The notes beneath the pieces are model-generated. The model had not been told where the DNA came from, searched no databases, and saw only the letters and a program-made list of their open reading frames with translations. From Rhodospirillum sp. UBA1311 (GTDB lineage: Bacteria; Pseudomonadota; Alphaproteobacteria; Rhodospirillales; Rhodospirillaceae), in NCBI GenBank assembly GCA_002307145.1, contig DBTR01000039.1, forward strand, positions 4,900 through 16,352: DNA of 11,453 bases. The letters are read 5' to 3'. Below, piece after piece: positions 5,404 through 11,453 of this stretch. A program made the position numbers and the translations under genes. The stretch's first letter is position 1. Each line of letters starts with the position of its first letter.

Positions 5404-7764
5404 ATGAACGCGATCCCGGCCATCGCCCCCGCCACCCTGCGTCATCACCTGACCGCGATCCTGATCGGCCTCGCGATTCCCGCGGGCGCGTTCGGCTACA
5501 CCGCGTTGACCGGCGTCGCCTTCGCCGCGTTGCTGGTCGGGATCGCCGTGCCGGACCGCCGCGCCCACCTGCGCCGCCTGCTGCTGGCCCTCTGCTTCCA
5601 TCCGATCGGCATCCTCGCGGTGCTGACGGTGCTGCTCTGGCTGCCCAACATCGCGGTTTCGCCGGTTCGGCTCGAAAGCGCGGCGACCTGGGGCCGGGTG
5701 GTCGTGGCGCTTGCCGGGGCGGGCTACCTGTGGTCGATCGTCGATCGCAATCCGCGCCTGCGCGCCCTGACCCAGGACAGCCTGCTGCTTGGCCTGCTGC
5801 TGATGCTGTCGCTGTCCGTGGCGGCGTTGTGCGTCGCACCCGACGTCGTCGCCAACCTGCGCAAGATCGGCGACGACGACCCCTGGACCCGCTATCGCCC
5901 GTTCGCGTCGGTCGTCGCCTGTGCCCTGCCGATGGTCGCCTGGATCGCCTGGAACCGGCGCGGCTGGCGGCGGATCGCGGCGCTCCTCGCCTGCGTTCCC
6001 GCCGGGATTCTTTTGGTCGGCAGCGGCGCCCAGGCCGCGCTCGTCGCGCTCGGCCTCACCGGTGCATTCCTGCTGTTCCTGATCGGCCTGCGCAACCCGG
6101 CGCTGCGGAAGCCGGTGGCGCTCGCCGGCGGCGCGGCGGTCGCGGGCTTCGCCGCACTGCTGCTGAAGGATTCCGGCACCACCGTCCTCGGCACCGGCGC
6201 GCTCGGCCTGCCGGTCTGGCTCGTCGACCTGCAACGCCAGAACATCTGGATGTTCATCGTCGAGCGCATCCCCGATGCGCCGTGGATCGGGCGGGGCCTC
6301 AACGCCATCGTCCATATTCCGGGTGCGGACCACTTGGTTCCCGGGATGCCGGTCGCATTCCCGCCGACCCATCCGCACAACTGGGTTCTCGAAGTCGTCG
6401 CCGAAGCGGGCATCCTCGGCTTCGTCGCGCCGCTGGCGCTGGTCTTCGGCCTCACCGTGGCGCAGGTCCGCGACATCGTGACGGGCGCGGGCGCGCGGCG
6501 GATCGCGCGGCTCGGCGTGTTCCTGGTGTTCTGGGGCGTCGCCTGCTTCAACTTCTCGATTTGGGCGCCGTGGTGGGAAGCGAGCTTCCTCTTCCTCGTC
6601 CTGATCGGCTCGGCGCGGCCCGCGATCGAAACCCCGAAGATGCTGATCGTGGTCGGCGAGGCGGCCGACTTCCTCGCCCGCCGCGTCACCCTGGCGAATG
6701 CCGCCACCGAGGCCGGATACGCCGTCGAGGTGGTCTGCGAAGGCCGCTCGGCGCTACGCCAGAAGCTCGAAACCCTCGGCCTGCCGCTGCATCGCTGGCG
6801 CTTCGAGCGCTTCTCGATCAACCCCTGGCGCGCGTTCCAGGCGATCAACGCGTTGCGCGGCATCTACGAATCCGCGACTCCGTCGCTGGTCCACCACGTC
6901 GGGCCGAAGCCGGTGGCGTTCGGCGCGATCGCCGCGCGCCTTGCCGGAATTCCCCTGGTACTCGGCACCTTCGACGCGGGCGACTTCCCCTTCGACGGCC
7001 GCCGCGAGGGCGCTCTGGCGCGGCGCTGGCTGAAGCCGCTGCGCTGGAGCATGGATCGCCCCGGCGCGCGCCTGTTGGCGCAAAACCCCGAGGACGCCGC
7101 CGCCGCCGTCGCGATGCGGGTGGCGAAGCCCGGCCGGATCGGCGTGATGCCCGGCGCGGGCGTCGATACCGAAACCTTCCGTCCCTCGCCCGAACCCGAA
7201 GCCCCACGCATCGTGGTCACCGTCGCCTCGCGGATGCTGTGGAGCAAGGGCCTGCGCGAAACCGTCGCTGCGGCCAAGCTGCTGCGCGAACGGAACGTCG
7301 CGGTGGTGGTGCGGTTGATCGGCGACACCGACGCCGACAATCCCGACAACGTCCATCCCGCCACCCTGTCGCTCTGGAACGCCGACGGCTGGATCGAATG
7401 GACCGGCGCGCGCCCCGACATGCCACAGGTGTGGGCGGAAACCAACATCGCATTGCTCGCCTCCCACCATGAAGGCGTGCCGCAGTCGCTGATGGAAGCC
7501 GCCGCCTGCGGCCGCGCCCTGATCGCAACCGACGTGCCGGGCTGCCGCAGCCTCGTCGTCGAAGGCGAAACCGGCGTGCTGGTGCCGCCGCAGGACGCGG
7601 AGTCCCTCGCCAAGGCGATCGCCGACCTCGCCACCGACCCGGAACGCCGCGCCGCGATGGGTCGGGCGGCGCGCGCCAAGGTCGAGGCCGAGTTCGCCGC
7701 CGCCGCGATCGAGGCGCGGATGGTCGCGCTCTACCGCGACGCCGCCGCGACGGGCCTCGCATGA
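5404..7764 (+). CDS. Fusion of O-antigen ligase/polymerase-like membrane domain and GT4 glycosyltransferase
   Basis: A 786-residue two-domain protein. Residues about 15-405 are a polytopic membrane domain with roughly 10-12 hydrophobic segments. A large presumed periplasmic loop (about 255-335) ends in THPHNWVLEVVAEAGILGF with His325-Asn326, the motif of the WaaL/Wzy (O-antigen ligase/polymerase) family; Arg-rich RYRPF is near 163-167. After a last membrane segment (about 388-404), residues 412-780 form a GT-B glycosyltransferase of family 4. It starts at KMLIVVGEAADFLARRVTLA, with ASRMLWSKGL at 608-617 and the EX7E motif HEGVPQSLME (Glu690/Glu698), then TGVLVPPQD. Each half has the length of a normal separate protein. 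Expected roles are addition of a sugar to a lipid-linked glycan on the cytoplasmic face, and polymerisation or transfer of the glycan on the periplasmic face. GGAG 5 nt upstream supports the start. Its stop overlaps the next gene (ATGA), so they are translationally coupled. The exact sugar and the choice of ligase or polymerase are unknown. Confidence 0.88.
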   Translation: MNAIPAIAPATLRHHLTAILIGLAIPAGAFGYTALTGVAFAALLVGIAVPDRRAHLRRLLLALCFHPIGILAVLTVLLWLPNIAVSPVRLESAATWGRVVVALAGAGYLWSIVDRNPRLRALTQDSLLLGLLLMLSLSVAALCVAPDVVANLRKIGDDDPWTRYRPFASVVACALPMVAWIAWNRRGWRRIAALLACVPAGILLVGSGAQAALVALGLTGAFLLFLIGLRNPALRKPVALAGGAAVAGFAALLLKDSGTTVLGTGALGLPVWLVDLQRQNIWMFIVERIPDAPWIGRGLNAIVHIPGADHLVPGMPVAFPPTHPHNWVLEVVAEAGILGFVAPLALVFGLTVAQVRDIVTGAGARRIARLGVFLVFWGVACFNFSIWAPWWEASFLFLVLIGSARPAIETPKMLIVVGEAADFLARRVTLANAATEAGYAVEVVCEGRSALRQKLETLGLPLHRWRFERFSINPWRAFQAINALRGIYESATPSLVHHVGPKPVAFGAIAARLAGIPLVLGTFDAGDFPFDGRREGALARRWLKPLRWSMDRPGARLLAQNPEDAAAAVAMRVAKPGRIGVMPGAGVDTETFRPSPEPEAPRIVVTVASRMLWSKGLRETVAAAKLLRERNVAVVVRLIGDTDADNPDNVHPATLSLWNADGWIEWTGARPDMPQVWAETNIALLASHHEGVPQSLMEAAACGRALIATDVPGCRSLVVEGETGVLVPPQDAESLAKAIADLATDPERRAAMGRAARAKVEAEFAAAAIEARMVALYRDAAATGLA

Positions 7765-8744
7765 GCCTGTTGTTTCTCGGCTTCTTCGCTGCGGCCATAT
7801 TCGCCACCGGGCTGGTGCTGCTCTGGCTCCGGAAACGCCGGATTCTCGACCTGCCCAACGCCCGCAGCAGCCACGCGGTGCCGACGCCGCGCGGCGGCGG
7901 CCTCGCGGTGACGCCGCTGGTGCTGCTCGGCTTCGGCGGCTGGTTCGCCGTCCACGGCGGCGCACCCGGCGACTGGGCGATGCTCTTCGGCGCGGCGCTT
8001 CTCGGGGCGATCTCATGGATCGACGACCGCCACACCCTGCCCGCGTGGCCGCGCTTCGCCGCGCAGATCGTCGCGGTGGCGCTCGCGATGGCGCTGATGC
8101 CGCGCTTCGACCTCACCGGCGGCGCGGTGCCGCCCGGCGTCGAAAAGCTCGTCCTCGGCCTCGCGTGGCTGTGGTTCGTCAACCTCACCAACTTCATGGA
8201 CGGCATCGACGGCATCACCGGCGTCGAAGCACTCTCGATCGCGGTCGGATTGCTGTTCGCCCTGCCGGGCGCGGTTCCGGGCGGGCTGCTGGCGATCGTC
8301 GCGGGCTGCGTACTGGGCTTTCTGGTGTGGAACTGGCATCCGGCGAAGATCTTCATGGGCGACGTCGGCAGCGTGCCGCTCGGCTACGTCCTCGGCTACC
8401 TGCTCCTCGGCGGAGCGGCCAAGCACCCGGACGGCTGGGCCGTGGCGCTGATCCTGCCCGCGCTCTACTGGGCCGACGCCAGCCTCACCCTCGCCCGCCG
8501 CGCCTTGGCGGGAGAGCCGATCTGGCGCGCGCATCGCGAGCATTTTTACCAGAAGGCGACCCAGGGCGGATGGTCCCACGCCCAGGTCTGCCTGCTGATC
8601 CTGGTCGCCAACCTCTGCCTGATCGGCATGGCCCGCGTCGCCGCCGCCGGTCACCCCTGGCAGGCGCTGACCGCCGCCGCTGCGGTCAGCGCGCTGGTCC
8701 TGATCCTGTTCCAGGCCAAGTTCGCCCATCGCGACAAGGACTAG
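7761..8744 (+). CDS. WbpL/WecA-like polyprenyl-phosphate sugar-1-phosphate transferase (MraY superfamily)
   Basis: Integral membrane enzyme expected to move a HexNAc-1-phosphate (GlcNAc, FucNAc or QuiNAc type) from its nucleotide to undecaprenyl phosphate, the first committed step of O-antigen-like glycan assembly. The 327 residues show about 9-11 hydrophobic segments and the superfamily's cytoplasmic motifs in order: DLPNARSSHAVPTPRGGG (30-47), Asp88/Asp89 in SWIDDRHTL, NLTNFMDGIDGITG (141-154), NWHPAKIFMGDVGS with Asp201, and AHREHFYQKA with His258/His261. SSHAVPTPRGGG and REHFYQ are closer to WbpL-type than to MraY or classical WecA. The ATG overlaps the preceding stop as ATGA and has no Shine-Dalgarno of its own, indicating translational coupling to the fusion gene. 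The WbpM-like gene follows after 85 bp, the same enzyme pairing as in Pseudomonas B-band O-antigen loci. The sugar substrate cannot be decided from sequence. Confidence 0.92.
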   Translation: MSLLFLGFFAAAIFATGLVLLWLRKRRILDLPNARSSHAVPTPRGGGLAVTPLVLLGFGGWFAVHGGAPGDWAMLFGAALLGAISWIDDRHTLPAWPRFAAQIVAVALAMALMPRFDLTGGAVPPGVEKLVLGLAWLWFVNLTNFMDGIDGITGVEALSIAVGLLFALPGAVPGGLLAIVAGCVLGFLVWNWHPAKIFMGDVGSVPLGYVLGYLLLGGAAKHPDGWAVALILPALYWADASLTLARRALAGEPIWRAHREHFYQKATQGGWSHAQVCLLILVANLCLIGMARVAAAGHPWQALTAAAAVSALVLILFQAKFAHRDKD

Positions 8745-8829
8745 GCGGGGTGCGGCTTTTGCCTTCCGCCTCGGTCAGGTTCGGTGTACCTTCAGGCCAC
8801 TTTTCGCCCAGCCGTCGTTGAAGGCCCCC

Positions 8830-10746
8830 ATGCGGTTGTCACGCAAGCATATCGTCTTCGCCCATGACCTGGTCATGGCCGCCCTGGCCCTGCCGATCGC
8901 GCTCTACCTGCGCCTCGACACCATGGCGGTCTACCAGTTCCCGGTGCTGACGTATCTTTGCATGATCGGCGCGTTCGTCGGCTTTGCCGCGCTGGCCTTC
9001 CGCAGCCAGCGGATGTACGACGGCATCTGGCGCTACGCCTCGGTCGACGACCTGATCGCGATCGTGCGCGGCGTCAGCCTCCTGGTGATCGGCTTCACCC
9101 TCGCGCTGTTCCTCTACAATCGCCTCGAACACTTCCCGCGCTCGACGCCGTTCATCGTCTGGTGCGTGCTGCTGCTGATGCTCGGCGGGCCGCGCTTCGC
9201 CTATCGCTTCTTCAAGGACCGCCGCTTTTCGCTGCGCAGCGAGGCGCTCCAGGCCGGGCGCGTGCCGGTGCTGCTGGTCGGCGCAAGCGACGCCGCCGAT
9301 CTCTTTCTCCGCGCGATGGAAAGCAACCCGCACGCCAATTACCGCGTCGTCGGAATTTTGGGCGAGACCCAGTCCCGCGTCGGCCGCAGCATTCGCGGCA
9401 TCGCGGTGATGGGCACGGTCGACGATCTCGATGCCGCCGTGGCCCAGCTGACCGAGGCCGGACAGCGGCCGCAGCGGGTGATCCTCACCAAGGACACGCT
9501 CGAAGGCGAAGTCGTGGCGCGCATCCTTGAGGCCACCGAACGCCTCGGCCTCGGGCTGTCGCGCCTGCCGCGCCTCGACGACCTGCGCTCGGCCAACGCC
9601 GACCAGGCGATCGACCTCGCGCCGGTCGCCCTCGAAGACCTGCTGCAACGCCCGCAGACCGTGCTCGACCGCAAGGCCATGGCGGCGCTGATCCGGGGTC
9701 GCCGCGTTCTCGTCACCGGCGCGGGCGGCAGCATCGGCAGCGAACTGGTGCGGCAGATCGCGGGCTTCGGCCCGACGGCGCTTACTCTGGTCGAAGCCTC
9801 GGAGTTCGCGCTCTACACCATCGACATGGAAATCCAGGGCAGCCATCCCGGCGTGCCGCGCGCCGCGATGATCGGCGACGTACGCAGCCGCGAGCGTCTC
9901 GACGCGATCTTCGCCGAAGCCCGGCCCGAACTGGTGTTCCACGCCGCCGCGCTCAAGCACGTGCCCCTGGTCGAGGCCAATCCGCTGGAAGGCCTCCGCA
10001 CCAACGCCATCGGCTCGCGCAACGTCGCCGAAGCCTGCGTCGCCCACGGCGTACGCGCGATGGTGATGGTCTCCACCGACAAGGCGGTCAATCCCACCAA
10101 CGTCATGGGCGCGTCGAAGCGCATGGCCGAATGCTTCTGCCAGGCGATGGACGTCGCCGCGCCCCACACCCGCTTCATCACCGTGCGCTTCGGCAACGTG
10201 CTCGGCTCCACCGGCTCGGTGGTGCCGCTGTTCGAGAAGCAATTGCGCGAAGGCGGCCCGCTCACCGTCACCCACCCCGACATGCAGCGCTACTTCATGA
10301 CCATCCGCGAGGCGGTCGAGCTGATCATCGCGGCGGGCGCGATGGGCATGGGCCTCGAACAGCCGGGCGAGCACAAGGGCAAGATCTACGTCCTCGAAAT
10401 GGGCCGCCCGGTGAAGATCGTCGATCTCGCGCGGCAGATCATCCGCCTCGCGGGCTTGCGCCCGGAAGCCGACGTCCCCATCGTCTTCACCGGATTGCGC
10501 CCGGGCGAAAAGCTGTTCGAGGAAATCTTCCACGGCGACGAGGAACTCCTGCCCACCGCCGCCAAAGGCGTGTTGCTGGCCGCGCCGCGCCATGTGGAAC
10601 TCGCCGAAGTCCAGGCCCTGCTGGCGCGGCTCGAAGCCGCTTGCCAAAGCGGCGACGCCGCCGCCGCGATGGCGGTGCTGCGCGCCCTGGTGCCCGAATA
10701 CGCGATGCCCGAGCAGGACCAAGCCGCCGCATCGTCGAGCTTTTGA
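8830..10746 (+). CDS. WbpM/FlaA1/CapD-like membrane nucleotide-sugar 4,6-dehydratase
   Basis: Membrane-bound SDR enzyme that converts a UDP-HexNAc to its 4-keto-6-deoxy derivative, an entry step to amino-deoxy sugars of O-antigens, capsules and glycosylated proteins. In the 638 residues, four N-terminal membrane helices (about 8-28, 40-60, 80-100, 108-122) precede a CoA-binding-like Rossmann region (about 144-250, VPVLLVGASDAADLF). The catalytic SDR domain follows, with NAD motif VLVTGAGGSIGSEL (293-306), HAAALKHVPLVE and STDKAVNPTNVMGASKRMAE. As in the WbpM/PglF group, the usual catalytic Tyr of YxxxK is replaced by Met (Met426, Lys430), with Asp417 and Lys418 nearby. The length is normal for the large form. 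The start is set at ATG 8830, where AAGG sits 5 nt upstream and MRLSRKHIVFAHDLVMAA looks like a family N-terminus; an in-frame TTG at 8818 would add four residues. It follows the WbpL-like gene on the same strand. Confidence 0.93.
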   Translation: MRLSRKHIVFAHDLVMAALALPIALYLRLDTMAVYQFPVLTYLCMIGAFVGFAALAFRSQRMYDGIWRYASVDDLIAIVRGVSLLVIGFTLALFLYNRLEHFPRSTPFIVWCVLLLMLGGPRFAYRFFKDRRFSLRSEALQAGRVPVLLVGASDAADLFLRAMESNPHANYRVVGILGETQSRVGRSIRGIAVMGTVDDLDAAVAQLTEAGQRPQRVILTKDTLEGEVVARILEATERLGLGLSRLPRLDDLRSANADQAIDLAPVALEDLLQRPQTVLDRKAMAALIRGRRVLVTGAGGSIGSELVRQIAGFGPTALTLVEASEFALYTIDMEIQGSHPGVPRAAMIGDVRSRERLDAIFAEARPELVFHAAALKHVPLVEANPLEGLRTNAIGSRNVAEACVAHGVRAMVMVSTDKAVNPTNVMGASKRMAECFCQAMDVAAPHTRFITVRFGNVLGSTGSVVPLFEKQLREGGPLTVTHPDMQRYFMTIREAVELIIAAGAMGMGLEQPGEHKGKIYVLEMGRPVKIVDLARQIIRLAGLRPEADVPIVFTGLRPGEKLFEEIFHGDEELLPTAAKGVLLAAPRHVELAEVQALLARLEAACQSGDAAAAMAVLRALVPEYAMPEQDQAAASSSF

Positions 10747-10772
10747 CGTCTCACTTCGAAGGACCCGTACCC

Positions 10773-11453
10773 ATGTCCCCGTCTCTGAATACGCCGATCC
10801 GCCGCGCGCTGATTTCGGTCTCCGACAAAACCGGCCTGATCGACTTCGCCCGCGCGCTCCATGACTCCGGCGTCGCGATCCTCTCCACCGGCGGCTCCGC
10901 CAAGGCGATCCGCGACGCAGGCATTCCGGTGACCGAAGTCGCCGACCACACCGGCTTCCCGGAAATGCTCGACGGCCGGGTCAAGACCCTGCACCCGAAG
11001 ATCCACGGCGGCATCCTCGGCATTCGCGGCAACGCGGCGCACGAGCAGGCGATGGCCGACGCCGGGATCGACCCGATCGACCTCGTCGTCGTCAACCTCT
11101 ATCCCTTCGAGGCGACCGTCGCCAAGGGCGCGGACTACGACACCTGCGTCGAGAACATCGACATCGGCGGCCCCTCGATGATCCGCGCCGCAGCGAAGAA
11201 CCACGCGGCGGTGACCGTGGTCGTCGATCCCGCCGACTACGTTCGCGTCGCCTCCGAAATCGCCGCGCACTACGGCGCGACCACCGCCGAATTCCGCCGC
11301 GAACTCGCGCACAAGGCCTATGCCCGCACCGGCGCGTACGACGCCGCGATCGCCAAGTGGTTCGCGGGCCAACGGGGCGAAACCTTCCCCGAAACCCTGT
11401 TCATCACCGGCACCCGCGTCCAGGAACTCCGCTACGGCGAGAACCCGCACCAG
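10773..11453 (+). CDS. purH: Bifunctional AICAR formyltransferase/IMP cyclohydrolase PurH, 3' part missing
   Basis: Catalyses the last two steps of purine synthesis (AICAR to FAICAR to IMP) in the cytoplasm. The first 227 residues are in the window. The MGS-like IMP cyclohydrolase domain shows RRALISVSDKTGLIDFARAL (10-29), LSTGGSAKAI, FPEMLDGRVKTLHPKIHGG (62-80, with Lys71), NLYPFEATV and ENIDIGGPSMIRAAAKNH (128-144). LRYGENPHQ at the window edge opens the AICAR transformylase domain. Full-length PurH is about 520-530 residues, so more than half is outside. AAGGA at 10759-10763, 9 nt before the ATG, supports the start. It is 26 bp after the WbpM-like gene on the same strand with no terminator between, so it may be partly co-transcribed with the glycan genes despite its unrelated function. 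Confidence 0.97.
   Translation, partial: MSPSLNTPIRRALISVSDKTGLIDFARALHDSGVAILSTGGSAKAIRDAGIPVTEVADHTGFPEMLDGRVKTLHPKIHGGILGIRGNAAHEQAMADAGIDPIDLVVVNLYPFEATVAKGADYDTCVENIDIGGPSMIRAAAKNHAAVTVVVDPADYVRVASEIAAHYGATTAEFRRELAHKAYARTGAYDAAIAKWFAGQRGETFPETLFITGTRVQELRYGENPHQ

Noticed and set aside
8745..8829. Internal promoter or terminator between the WbpL-like and WbpM-like genes
   Set aside because: The 85-bp gap has no convincing -35/-10 pair and no strong hairpin with a T-run.
8839..10722. A 627-codon open frame on the minus strand opposite the WbpM-like gene
   Set aside because: It mirrors the codon pattern of the real gene in GC-rich DNA. Its product is low-complexity (His, Asp, Glu, Arg, Ala) with no family motifs, while the plus-strand frame has a complete SDR enzyme.

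Overview
The window reads as chromosomal DNA of a GC-rich alphaproteobacterium. Protein wording and small-gene content (a DUF1127 protein, alphaproteobacterial-type HtpX, a MocR regulator, rsmB and purH close together) fit Rhodospirillales or a nearby order best, but this is an impression from the sequence and not a database result. Most genes have strongly GC-biased third positions. One short gene (3478..3816) is clearly different, at about 43% GC by hand count.

Layout. (1) 1..572, minus strand: the N-terminal part of a UDP-glucuronate decarboxylase-type sugar epimerase, cut by the window edge. (2) 711..1550: htpX, a membrane zinc protease for quality control, preceded by a weak heat-shock-like promoter. 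(3) 1577..1616: a strong hairpin with a T-run on the minus strand, lying between the convergent ends of htpX and a DUF1127 gene. (4) 1642..1893 (minus) and 1979..3376 (plus): a small DUF1127 protein and a MocR-type regulator (GntR-like HTH fused to an aminotransferase fold), divergently transcribed. The 85-bp gap between them holds three inverted repeats, and the MocR mRNA looks leaderless. (5) 3377..4051: an accessory patch with a low-GC orphan membrane protein gene, flanked by two inverted copies of a 27-bp repeat and further hairpins. (6) 4052..5329: rsmB, a 16S rRNA m5C methyltransferase. (7) 5404..10746: three polysaccharide genes on one strand. They are a fused O-antigen ligase/polymerase-like membrane domain plus GT4 glycosyltransferase, a WbpL/WecA-like polyprenyl-phosphate sugar-phosphate transferase, and a WbpM/FlaA1-like membrane nucleotide-sugar 4,6-dehydratase. 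(8) 10773 to the end: purH, partial.

How the genes work together. The dehydratase would make a 6-deoxy-4-keto (amino)sugar nucleotide. The WbpL-like enzyme would load a related sugar phosphate onto undecaprenyl phosphate to start a repeat unit. The GT4 half of the fusion would add a sugar, and its membrane half would polymerise or ligate the glycan on the periplasmic side. The decarboxylase at the left edge could supply UDP-xylose to the same surface glycan. The rest (htpX, rsmB, purH) is housekeeping.

I found no tRNA, rRNA, CRISPR array, intact transposase or clear new defence system. The most unusual points are the ligase-GT4 fusion, the compact MocR/DUF1127 divergent control region, and the low-GC orphan gene bracketed by inverted repeats.
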